A stretch of DNA of 64,000 bases from NCBI GenBank assembly GCA_947095585.1, contig OX352762.1, positions 7,605,969 to 7,669,968 of the forward strand, read 5' to 3'. This document shows positions 44,315 to 54,840 of the stretch, in pieces. Position 1 is the first letter of the stretch, and every line of letters begins with the position of its first letter. This stretch comes from Nephrocerus scutellatus. Lineage: Eukaryota; Arthropoda; Insecta; Diptera; Pipunculidae. The translations under genes and the position numbers were made by a program. The notes beneath the pieces are model-generated. The model was not told the DNA's origin. It ran no database searches and saw only the letters and a program-made list of their open reading frames with translations.

Positions 44315-45470
44315 GCAAGACTCAGGCTGCAAGAGCAAGACCAAGAGCAAAAATAAAGGCACCAATGCAAGACTAAGACCAAGACTCAGGCTGCAAGACC
44401 AAAACTAAAGGCACCAATGCAAGACTAAGACCAAGACTCAGGCTGCAAGACCAAGACCAAGACCAAAACTTAAGGCACCAATGTAAGACTAAGACCAAGA
44501 CTCAGGCTGCAAGACCAAGACCAAGACCAAAACTAAAGGCACCAATGCAAGACTAAGACCAAGACTCAGGCTGCAAGACCAAAACTAAAGGCACCAATGC
44601 AAGACTAAGACCAAGACTCAGGCTGCAAGACCAAGACCAAGACCAAAACTTAAGGCACCAATGCAAGACTAAGACCAAGACTCAGGCTACAAGTCCAAGA
44701 CCAAGACCAAAACTAAAGGCACCAATGCAAGACTAAGACCAAGACTCAGGCTACAAGACCAAGACCAAGACCAAAACTAAAGGCACCAATGCAAGACTAA
44801 GACCAAGACTCAGGCTGCAAGACCAAGACCAAGACCAAAACTAAAGGCACCAATGCAAGACTAAGACCAAGACTCAGGCTGCAAGACCAAGACCAAGACC
44901 AAAACTAAAGGCACCAATGCAAGACTAAGACCAAGACTCAGGCTACAAGACCAAGACCAAAACTAAAGGCACCAATGCAAGACTAAGACCAAGACTCAGG
45001 CTGCAAGACAAAGACCAGAACCAAAACTAAAGGCACCAATGCAAGACTAAGACCAAGACTCAGGCTACAAGACCAAGACCAAGACCAAAACTAAAGGCAA
45101 CAATGCAAGACTAAGACCAAGACTCAGGCTGCAAGAGCAAGACCATCAAGAGCAAAAATAAAGGCACTAATGCAAGACTAAGACCAAGACTCAGGCTGCA
45201 AGGCCAAGACCAAAACTAAAGGCACCAATGCAAGACTATGACCAAGACTCAGGCTACAAGACCAAGACCAAGACCAAAACTAAAGGCACCAATGCAAGAC
45301 TAAGACCAAGACTCAGGCTACAAGACCAAGACCAAGACCAAAACTAAAGGCACCAATGTAAGACTAAGACCAAGACTCAGGCTACAAGACCAACACCAAG
45401 ACCAAAACTAAAAGAACCAATGCAAGACTAAGACCAAGACTCAGGCTGCAAGACCAAGACCAAGACCAAT
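44315..45470. repeat. ~64-bp satellite-like array with nested 6-bp units
   Basis: About 19 tandem units. The full unit has GCAAGACC, two further AAGACC hexamers, AAAACTAAAGGCACCAATGC, AAGACTAAGACCAAGACTCA and GGCT, 64 bases in total. Units of 58 and 52 bases differ by whole AAGACC hexamers (for example at about 44391). Point variants (GCTGC versus GCTAC) are shared between neighbours. Copies are very similar, suggesting recent unequal exchange or slippage. The array ends in GCAAGACCAAG, whose reverse complement CTTGGTCTTGC lies at 45487-45497. Confidence 0.9.
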
Positions 45471-48034
45471 ACCGAAATGCCATGATCTTGGTCTTGCGTT
45501 TGCTCATCGCTACTGCTCATTCCAGTAGGTACACTCAACGCTCAATAGTATTTTTGTTGTTTGTTGTTGCTGGTTCTGCGTTTGTTGCAACTTTTGTTAT
45601 TAGAAGATTATGCCACGACGACGATGGTCATTGCTGCTTAGGCCGCGCGCACTTAAAAATTCAAATTTGAAAGACATGCCACCACAGCCTCGGCCACCAA
45701 ACCAGCTAGCGAGGAGAGAGATTCAGCTTCTTATGCGGTCTGGCATGTTCGAACATGACAGAGCGGCAGAGCGCGCTGCTGCTCTATTATTATAGTCCTG
45801 TGGTGCCTGGTCACATGGCCATTGTGTTGCGTTCTGATATGTCCTAGACGCTGAGACAACGCCGCAGAAATAGATAAAGTCTCTGCGATACGTGGTCGAA
45901 CATGATGGCAACACGGGTTAATATTGTGTACGCCACATCGGTCGGCAACGGACTGGACAGCAGCGCCGACCGGACCGGACGCACAAAACGACAAAATGTT
46001 GGGCAATTGGATTGGATAATAATTTATATGATTGTGGGTACCTCTGAGTCTGTTTTGCATTTCAAATTAATTGAGCCGCGCCGCCGCGATTGTGAGTCGT
46101 CGTCGTGGAAGTCGGAATCGGAGTCGTACTTCTGTTATCTATCGCTCGGTGTACATACTCCGTATAGAAATGATGATGAATTATTTTGGCATCCGCACAA
46201 CAGCGGCGCAGTTATAACACGCGGCGTCGCGGCAATTATTCCAGGATTCAGCAGTGAAATGAATTCAATTAGCTGCAATATATGCTGATGTCGCCAGAGA
46301 CAGGCGACAACGTCGCGTACACAAAAGAAACGCAATGTCGACGACGACGACAATGCAATTGAACTTGGAGTCAGGAGGAGCAAGCATTCAGCTTTTCTCT
46401 ATTGATGATGCCGTTCTTGTTCCTCTTTCCCTTCTTCTCCACCTACCATTTCTAAACGTTCGCAATGTCATTTTAAGTAACTCATTGTGTAATTGTTTCG
46501 CAAAAGCGACCGCGATCAGGAGGAAGCAGAAGATGAGGTCTCTGTGATCCTGATGTTGCCTGCTTCTGCTGCTACTCCAAAGGTCTATTGTTCTTTGCGA
46601 AATATTTGATACTGGCGCAGATGCCAGTCTCGTTGGGATCATCCCATCGCTTCTTCCCTCTCAACCGTTTTATCGTTGCATTTGGATGTCAGGCTAACAT
46701 GTGCCAGGACGCAGGACGCACATGATATACTTCTTGTGCGCTGGGCATCAGTGATGGAGAACGCACCGCGTAGGAGCGCGTGGGATGGGTGCTGACCTGC
46801 CGCTTCTGTTGCAGTTGTTGTTTGTTGCGCTAAATGCACTTACCAAGTTGAAGGAAGAAGATTTGCAACAAGTTCCGCTGACACAGAACGAAAAACGACA
46901 ACAAGTTGGCGGCGGTGGCGGCGACAACAACAATACAACGGATATAGGTACTCGCGCACATATCGAGAGTCTGGTGCTTCTACTCGCATGCGCAAATGCT
47001 AAACAGTAGCCACGTACACATTTTTCTCTCTTCGCCAATAATTTATTTTGAAAATTATTTTCGTATTGTTACGTCGTCCGTCCGTCCATGCGTCTGTCCA
47101 GTCGCAATCGCTCCTGCTGCAGCTCGACTGCCCGTACCAAAGCCTTTCCGCTGTGCATGTATACCTGTAACGAGCAGCAACAGGGTGACAACAACCGAAC
47201 AAGAACAAAAGACGACAAGAATGACGACGACAACAACAACGGGCGACGACATCTTAAGCGGGTGGATAGCGAAGGCATTGCCCAACAACAACTACGCAAA
47301 TACTGCGCGTCGGATTGCCGACATTTGAATGAACTTTCATTACCAGCCGGCAGACGGCAGACGAAGAGAAAGAAAGAGACCTGTGATGCTCTCATTTGCA
47401 AATTGCAATTCCAAAGCAGCATCACACAGGAATTATAAATAATGATGAGATGGCCAGCAAGTTGTTGCCGTTGCATTGCAAGGGGAAGAAAGAGAGCAGG
47501 CGAAGCATCAACGATTGCATCACTATGAAGTGATATGACTTCAATGCCGTTGGACATCGTCAGACATGCAAGCAACGCCAACGTCCAGAGATGACAACAA
47601 TTCAATTTAATCTTTCAGATTATGCAGAATCTAGGAGGAGGAGAACGAAAATGATAACGCCAGGTGGCGGTACAGACGGAATAATGAGTAATAGACGGGT
47701 GGCTGGCTGACTGGCTGGCTGGTTGACTGGCTGCTCCTCCCCAAGGACAGAACGCAATGACGATGGACAACAGACGCCAGCGAATCATTCATTCATTGTT
47801 TGCTCGAATCCTAAGCTTTGATTTGTGTTCCATCAGATAAATGTACGCGTTTAACAAAGAGGCTACTGATTGAAATGTCAAAACTTAAATTGAAGGAAAT
47901 CAACTCGATCGACCAAGATGATAAAGAGAAGAAGGCATTTCATAAAGTAATTTTGGTAAGTTAAGGGCGAAGCAGAAAAAAATGGAGCAGTACCAGACCA
48001 TATTCTAGGCAAAAGTGCACGCCATCGAAAGATG
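45471..48034. other. Unique-looking non-coding region with many trinucleotide runs
   Basis: Comparatively GC-rich, with ACGACGACGACAA, CAACAA and GGCT runs (GGCTGGCTGACTGGCTGGC near 47700). Several open frames over 100 codons overlap on both strands (for example 47605-47069 minus). They are repeat-driven, lack domains and mutually overlap, so none is called. Probably intron or regulatory DNA. Confidence 0.35.
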
Positions 48035-48260
48035 TGCTCACTTTGTTTTGGAAAGAAAAGGGGCCCTCGGGCCTCGGGGTCGGGGAGATCCCATGCAAAT
48101 ATTTTACAAAATTTGCCCGATTTTCTAAAAATTTTATACGCATGTGTATCTCCGATGGACAAAATTTTTTTGTAAACATTTGGAAGTGATTTGCCCCCAT
48201 ACAAAAAAAAGTACGCGATTTTCTTTGAATGTTATACACATGTGTGTCTCCGATTAGAAA
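48035..48260 (-). repeat. Reverse-oriented copy of the 28.7-kb TCCATCGGAGATA family
   Basis: On the minus strand the order TCCATCGGAGATACACATGC, GTATAAAATTTTTAGAAAAT, CGGGCAAATTTTGTAAAATA and a GGGATCTCCCCGACCCCGAG segment repeats the unit structure seen at 28690-29230, with a second partial unit at 48190-48260. Confidence 0.55.
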
Positions 48261-48358
48261 ATTTACTAGAAAAATTTTACTTTTTATGGGCTGTTTAGGT
48301 CTTATAGTGGGAAATGTGGACTCGTTGATATTAAAAAAACGTCCAATAGCAGAGGGAG

Positions 48359-49447
48359 GTACTCGGTGTACTTGATGTACTCGGTGGACTCGGTGTACTC
48401 GATGTACTCGGTCTACTTTGTGTACTTGATGTACTCGATGAACTTGGTGTACTCGGTTACTCGGTGTACTAGGTGTACTCGATGTACTCGGTGTACTCGG
48501 TGTACTTGGTGTACTCGATGTACTTGGTGTACTCGATGTACCCGATTTACTCGATGTATTCGGTGTACTCGGTGTACTTGGTGTACTCGATGTACACGGG
48601 GTACTCGATGTACTCGATGTATTCGGTGTACTCGGTGTTTTCGATGTACTCGATGAACTCGGTCTGCTTTGTGTACTCGATGTACTCGGTGTACTTGGTG
48701 TACTTGGTGTACTCGGTGTAATCGATGTAGTCGATGTAGTCGATGTGCTCGGTGTACTCGGTGTACTTGGTGTACTCGATGTACTCGGGGTACTCGATGT
48801 ACTCGATGTATTCGGTGTACTCGGTGTTTTCGATGTACTCGATGTACTCGATGCACTCGATGTACTCGGTGGACTCGATGTACTCGGTGTACTCGGCGTA
48901 CTTGGTGTACTTGGTGTAATCGGTGTAGTCGATGTACTCGGTGTACTTCGTGTAATCGGTGTACTCGGTGTACTTGGTGTACTTGGTGTACTTGGTGTAC
49001 TCGATGTAGTCGATGTACTCGGTGTACTTGGTCTAATCGGTGTACTCGGTGTACTCGTCGTACTTGGTGTACTCGTCGTACTTGGTGTACTCGATGTACT
49101 CGGTGTACGCGGTATACTCGATGTATTCGGTGTACTCGGTGTACTCGGTGTAATCGGTGTACTTGGTGTACTCGGTGTACTCGATGTAGTCGATGTACTC
49201 GGTGTACTCGATGTACTTGGGGTACTCGATGTACTCGGTGTAATCGATGTACTCGGTGTACTCGGTGTACTTGGTGTACTCGGTGTACTTGGTGTACTCG
49301 ATGTAGTCGATGTACTCGGTGTACTTGGTCTAATCGGTGTACTCGGTGTACTCGGTGTACTCGTCGTACTTGGTGTACTCGATGTACTCGGTGTACGCGG
49401 TATACTCGATGTACTCGATGTATTCGATGTACTCGATGTACTCGATG
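48359..49447. repeat. 9-bp minisatellite GTACTCGGT, ~120 units
   Basis: About 1.09 kb of nearly pure 9-base units GTACTCGGT, GTACTCGAT and GTACTTGGT with occasional GTAATCGGT, GTAGTCGAT and GTACTCGTC. Variants occur in higher-order blocks: the stretch from about 48980 to 49130 recurs at about 49270-49420. Because 9 is a multiple of 3 and the consensus has no stop in most frames, long open frames run on both strands. On the minus strand these are TPSTSSTPST-type (502 codons) and VHRVHRVHQ-type (355 codons). On the plus strand they are RCTRCTRCT-, YSMYSVY- and LGVLGVLDV-type. These look like by-products. No promoter, splice context or domain supports a gene. Confidence 0.9.
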
Positions 49448-50508
49448 CCAGGTAGGCGAGGACCGCCACTCTTCAACCACTCTTCTGTACAGAAGAGAAG
49501 CAAATGAACGTATTCATACCGTATTTTTCAATCCTCGTGTGCACCTCTTGAGCACTCTGAGTCATATGCAATTGCAAACCTCAGTTGAATGTTCAAAAAC
49601 CGTCTCTACTCTCTAAATAATTAAATTAATTAAATTAAATTGTTGAATTAGCATTTTGATATCGCTTGTCTGGGAGCTGAGCTGACGACGTGCTTCGCAT
49701 CCAAATATGGAAATCTTACATCTCGGTCTCGCGGGCAAACTGGTTTCATTCTGCACTCCAATAAATGCACACTACACTTTGTTGCTGCTATGCATATACA
49801 TGTACTTATTTATTGCTAATTATTATTTACAGCGCATTTTGTTCGAATAATAAACGTAGGCAATTTGGAAAGAAAAATCAACAACAACTACAACAATAAG
49901 GAGCAGAGCAAGCAACTCCCATTGTCAGCTGAAAAGCATTAGTGCATACTTTCCAACGACGACTGACGATTTTGTTAATTAATTAATTATTGTGAACATC
50001 ACAATTGACTATGAAGCGGGCACTGTGCAGAAAATTCGAGTAGCTACGAACGAGTACCTGTATGTACTTAGAAGCGAACTTACCGCTGCGCGAATAATGC
50101 AAGGGCGTAGTAGTATACTAGTACTCAATACACTCCAATTCGCTCCCAATTGGCATAAAGCATAGGCGAGTGCTGGATACGATTTTCAAGAAAAAAATTT
50201 CCACTCAAGCGTGTGATGTGCGCGACGAACCTTTCGAGTTAAAAAAAAAGGGTGCTTTACAGTTCTGTGACAAAGGCCTGTCAACTCTTCTCTGGAAGTT
50301 ACTTCGGTTCGAAAAAAAAGTCCAATTAACAGTATTCATCCAGCCAATTTGGACCCAAAAAAGCCGAAAAAAATTCCATCGGTATTTTGTCGGCATACCT
50401 CAAGAACGTAGGGTTTCATTTTTAAAATTCTTTTGCTAAAATGATTTTTAGAACAATTAATAAGATGTTGGAGTTTGTCGGTCAACGGGTTGAAGTACCT
50501 GCCGTATG
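49448..50508. other. Non-coding spacer, unique-looking
   Basis: AT-rich, with CAACAACTACAACAA and TTAATTAATTAATTA words and no gene. It ends at the mariner left terminus. Confidence 0.3.
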
Positions 50509-51661
50509 CGAGGGTGGGTCAATAAGTCCCTGAAAAATCAAATAAGAAACACTCTTTTCGGCATAAAAACATTTTATTTTTCAACATAGTCTCCTTTAAG
50601 CTCGATACACTTCATCCAACGTTTCTTCAATTTTTTGGTGCCCTCCAAATACTATGATTTCTCGAGCCCCTCAAAATAAGCGTTTGTTTTAGCGATGACC
50701 TCTTCATTCGACCCAAATCTCTTATCTCCAAGCCATTTCTTCATTTTTGGAAACAAGAAATAGTCGCAGGGGTCCAAATCTGAGAAATATGCTGGATGAG
50801 GGAGGTGTTCGTAGCCTAACTCATGAAATTTTGCCATTGCCATGTGCGCCGGTGCGTTCTCCTGGTAAAAAATAACATTTTCTACGCCAAATGCAGTCGT
50901 TTTTGCTTCAAATCGGCTTGGTATCGATTCAGCAGCTCTGCGTCCCAAAAAACGGTCGCCATGACCTTGTTTGCTGACAAACCCACCTTCGATTTAACAC
51001 GAGAAGTCTATTGTTTTGACTGTTCCTTGGTTTCTGGTGTATTGTGGTGAATTTAGGTTATGAAACTTTGTCGAATTTTTCTGGAACATCGCCATACACA
51101 CCTGTGCAGTTGTCAAACGAATGAGTTTTTTGTCGATTGTGAGCAAACACCCATCTTGCGGATAGCTTTTCATGTCCAAATATTTATGTAAAATCGAAAT
51201 CACTGAGCCATGTGATAAGCCTGTGGCCGCTTCAAGCTCGTGCACTTTCACTCGTCGATCTCGTCCATTTATCAAACCATGGATTTTGTCGAGCATTTCT
51301 GGTGGTGGTGGTGACCCCAATTGGGCGACCAGAATGTTCGGCATCACTTGTGCTTGAACGACCGCACCGAAATTGAGTAAACCAGTGGTGAATGGTTCCA
51401 ATCGATGGTGAAGAGTCGCCATAATATTTGTCAAGCTTTTGTAGTTTTTTCTCGAAAATTCGAAATTCACTTTTTTCCATTTTAACGAAAATGTTTGTAG
51501 ACGTTTATATAAAATGGCTGCCACAACAAAACTATTGGCAAGATCTGTCTGAAAATTTTGGTGCGTTCTTTTGAAAGATGATTCTTGACAAAAAAAAATG
51601 ATAAATTTAAGGTGACGAAACAATTTGTGTTAATTTTCAGAGACTTATTGACCCGCCCTCG
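50509..51661 (-). mobile_element. Mariner (DD34D-type) transposon, degenerate, with both terminal inverted repeats
   Basis: The left end CGAGGGTGGGTCAATAAGTC is inverted at the right end (CGAGGGCGGGTCAATAAGTC), followed by TA on the right. Minus strand: MEKSEFRIFEKKLQKLDKYY, SIGTIHHWFTQFRCGRSSTS and DAEHSGRP (N-terminal helix-turn-helix), then RRVKVHELEAATGLSHGSVI, CMAMFQKN, FYQENAPAHMAMAKFHELGY, LPHPAYFSDLDPCDYFLFPK, WLGDKRFGSNEEVIAKTNAY. The segment with the first catalytic Asp (VDETW) is missing. The second is Glu (QENAPAH instead of a DN) at 50859-50861, and the spacing to the third Asp is three residues short. Frameshifts split the frame. Inactive, but the ends are intact. Confidence 0.85.
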
Positions 51662-51689
51662 TACAAATTGACCTAAAAAATATTGATAT

Positions 51690-52470
51690 TAAGGTCATTA
51701 TCGGAGATTTTAACGCTAAAGTGGGTACGAATAACACTGATCTCTAGCCGATCATGGATCGCCATGGCCTGCGGGCTTTAAGAAACAACAACGGAGAAAG
51801 ACCAACCGATCTTTGTTCAAGATTCAAGATTCCCACACCCTGATGTTCACAAAAATGCAACCAAATTGATCACAGCAAGCAACATCTCAGCTCGCTACCC
51901 CGACGTTAGAACTAGACGCATAGTGGATTATCGGTGATTTTAACGCTAAAGTGGGTACGAATAACACAGATCTCTAGCCGATCATAGGTCGCCATGGCCT
52001 GGAGTCTTTTAAAAACAACAACGGAGAAAGACTAATCGAAATTCGTTCCAGGCATCAACTGTATATAGGGGGAACAAGATTCAAGATTCCCACACCCTAA
52101 AGTTCACAAATACATATGGCAATCACCGGATCGCCTAACACTCAACCAAATTGATCGCATTCTAATCAGCAAGCAACATCTCAGCTCGCTACTGGACGTT
52201 AGAACTAGACGCGTAGTGGATATCTATATAGAGATCATCATCTATTGATTGCACAAATTAGGTTATGACCAGCTACGACCCACCCACAACAGAAACGCAT
52301 ACAAAAGTATGACGTTATGGACCTGCAATACCCAGCCATACAAACGAACTTAGTGGCCACCTTGCGGAACCCATACAGTTAGCCTCGTGGGTTAACATCG
52401 AGTCCGCCTGCAAAAGAGCAGCACAAAAATTTTGAGGTACATGAAGAAACCTGGAAGTTGATTGAGATTA
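51690..52470 (+). mobile_element. LINE endonuclease domain, tandemly duplicated
   Basis: The first copy (about 51694-51937) reads IIGDFNAKVGTNNTDL then RHGLRALRNNNGERPTDLCS. The second (51939-52230) repeats GDFNAKVGTNNTDL, RHGL, NNNGERLIE, LYIGGTRF, ITGSPNTQPNWI-like codons, DRILISKQHLSSLLDVRTRR, then DHHLLIAQIRLRP. GDFNAKVG and DHH are AP-endonuclease catalytic motifs. The first copy has internal deletions. It probably belongs with the RTE-like RT at 52900-53895, separated by an intervening repeat. Confidence 0.7.
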
Positions 52471-52489
52471 GAAGAGACATCCAATAACT

Positions 52490-52890
52490 GCAAGTGGAAA
52501 ACCTGAAAAAGGAATTCTTTTCTTTTGCACCTAACAGATTTCTCCAAAGTGCTATACTTTTTGAGTTATTGGCAAAAGCTCAAAAAACTGTCTCAGTAAA
52601 CTGTCACTTCCGGCTGTCAGATTTCCGTCAAAATTATATGGGCCCTCACACTTTATGTAAAAAGCTTAATTTTCATCCCGATAAGTTCAGCCGTCTGGAT
52701 TGTAGAGTGGACACAGACAGACAGAAATACAGACAGACAAACAGACAGAGACTTTTTTATTTTCAGGAGATACGGTAATGGGTAAATCTGCAAAAATGCC
52801 GAGTTCGAAAATTTTCATGATAACTATACTTCCTTTTACTATGAAAAAGAAAGTAAAAGTGACCTGAGAGCCTTTACAAAAACTGGCGAG
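52490..52890. repeat. Intervening repeat with GACAGACAG motif
   Basis: Between endonuclease and RT pieces. Contains CGGCTGTCAGATTTCCGTCA, ATATGGGCCCTCACACTTTA and GTGGACACAGACAGACAGAA then TACAGACAGACAAACAGACA. The same style of GACAGACAG segment follows the Tc1-like element at 29905-29930, and a variant lies at 2100-2150 and 3330. Possibly an insertion in the LINE. Confidence 0.4.
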
Positions 52891-52899
52891 GGATAACAT

Positions 52900-53895
52900 T
52901 ACTAAACAAAAAGCGATGGCTTTCACATCCTGGATCTAATTTCGTCAACAATCGAATCCTCATTGTATAAACGGTACAGGCGGGATTTAGACCAAATCGA
53001 TCATATGTTGACCATATAAATACCCTCAGAATCATCGTTGAGGAATCTGTACAGTTGATATCACCACTTTTTATACTATTCATCGACTTCGAGAGACCTT
53101 TCGACACAATCGCAAGAACAGCCATTTGGAATGCGCTACAAAAATGTGGAGTACCACAAACAATTACAGCTCTAATTCAAGAGCTTTACAGAGACGCCAA
53201 ATGCAGTGTCAGGTACAAAGGCAAAGACAGAACCAAATTTACGATCAACAGAGAAGGAGTGCGACAAGGGTGCGTTTTATCACCAATACTCTTTCTGATT
53301 ATCTTAGATGGTGTAATGAAACAAACTAATAGCGATGCAGCGAATGGAATTGAATGGCGCCTTTTCCTAACCTTAAATGATCTCGATTACGCTGACGACA
53401 TATGTATGATTGCCCAAACTTTTATTGACATAAAATTGAAATTGATCTAAAGACGATAAAGACGGCACGGAAACCGATATAGCAACACGAATCAACATAG
53501 CAAGACATGCGTTCTTCGGACTAAATAAAACATGGCGCTCGTGTGTAGTATCAAGACGCATCAAACTTAACGCCTTAAATTCAAGTGAAAAATCTGTCCT
53601 CCTCTAGGGATGCGATACTTGGAGAGTAACACAATTATCATCAAAGAGACTCCAAGTGTTCATCAATAAATGTCCAAGAAGAGTATGTGGAATCTTTTGT
53701 TCCAACGATCTCTAACGTTGATCTATTGGAACTACAATCTCAAAGTCCAGTAAAGATTGAAATATGGCGGAAAAAATGGCAATGGATTGGACATATATTG
53801 CGAAAACCGGCTAATGACGACATTGTCAAAATGGCATTTGAATGGAACCCGCAAGGATCCCGAAGACGTGGACACCCTTGAATGACTATTATAAG
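52900..53895 (+). mobile_element. RTE-clade LINE reverse transcriptase (YADD intact) and C-terminal tail
   Basis: The + strand frame runs TVQAGFRPNRSYVDHINTLR, IIVEESVQLISPLFILFIDF, ERPFDTIARTAIWNALQKCG, EGVRQGCVLSPILFLI and NDLDYADDICMIA, with both catalytic Asp pairs present. It ends at 53450, and later frames give RINIARHAFFGLNK, WRSCVVSRRIKLN and WQWIGHILRKPANDDIVKMA then FEWNPQGSRRRGHP, stopping just before the expected RPR..W motif. The same clade is at 9905-11290 and 57540-58040. The RT core is the best conserved of its clade here, but the element as a whole is frameshifted. Confidence 0.8.
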
Positions 53896-54289
53896 CTCTT
53901 TTTAAATTTGTACCTCTATTAGGAGAAGCTACACATAAGTCTTTCAGAATTTTAGCCGAATCTGTTTTTACCCTCGCATCTAAGTTTCATTTCGGTGGCC
54001 GACAACGACAAATCTTCTCGACTTCTGTTCTTGGAGAAGGTCTTTAACGTTTACAACACAACTACATGTAATAAAATCTGTTTGTGGTCTACCAGGTTTA
54101 TTATTCGATCTATTTTGAGAAGAACTAGCAATTGCATCAAACACAAATTCCGAAAATTTAATGTAGTTGTGGAGCCATAAACTATTATAGTGTAACAAGT
54201 AAATGTAAAAAAACTTCGCTTTTCGGTTACAAACTTTTATTATAAATCGAAACAATCCACACAGTCGTTTATTATTTGGTAATAATCGC

Positions 54290-54840
54290 CAAAATATCTG
54301 TTTTTGAGGTCAGAATTTTCTTTTTTCCACGCTGCACACGCGCCACACGCGTCAAAAACGGGATATCAAAAAGGACCCCTGACATGGAGCCGCTCACAAA
54401 ATTTCAGTCCTCTTAATCGTGCGACCAGGGGACCGAGTGGCGTTTCGTGAAAACTCAGGCGATAAATCGAGTTCGTTGGCGGGCATTTGTACAAGCTCCT
54501 CCGCGGATTTAAGGAAAGAAAGATGAAGGTCGTGCGAAAGGTGGTTAAAAAAGACCTCAAAAAACGAGAAAATGGTGCGATTTCAAAACATCACACGTGC
54601 CACATACGAAACGTGACACGCGTCATACGTGGAATATAAAAATGCTATTTTGGACTTAAATACTCACACTCCCTAGGTCTCGCGGAAGATGGTTAAAAAG
54701 GAGATCAAAGAAGTTGAAAAAAAAATTTCCAACCATCACACGCGACACACGTGACACGCATCATGCTCGAAATATAAAAAATGCTCTTGGACTTAGACAC
54801 TCACAAAATTTCAGTTTTCTAGGTCGTGTGGAAGTTGGTT
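54290..54840. repeat. Repeat family with CACACGCGCCACACGCGTCA words, three diverged units
   Basis: Units near 54325, 54590 and 54735 share CACACG(C/T)G(C/A)CACACG, GACACGC(G/A)TCA, AAATATAAAAAATGCT, CTCACAAAATTTCAGT and TAGGTCGTG(T/C)GG. An embedded segment at 54455-54545 (ATAAATCGAGTTCGTTGGCG) matches 39785-39860. The 18-bp array at 7514-7640 and its flank look related, possibly inverted. Confidence 0.5.

Noticed and set aside
44315..45470. CRISPR-like regular repeat
   Set aside because: The repeats are contiguous with no unique spacers, and the genome is eukaryotic; it is a satellite-like array.
47069..47605. 178-codon minus-strand open frame with signal-peptide-like start
   Set aside because: It overlaps other open frames on both strands in GC-rich, trinucleotide-repeat DNA and has no recognisable domain.
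47961..49480. 502- and 355-codon minus-strand open frames (Ser/Thr/Pro- and Val/His/Arg-repeat proteins)
   Set aside because: They consist of a 9-bp minisatellite whose unit lacks stops; comparable frames exist on the opposite strand, and the flanking parts read into unrelated repeats.
51300..51480. Host gene with helix-turn-helix
   Set aside because: The frame lies between matching inverted repeats and carries mariner transposase motifs.
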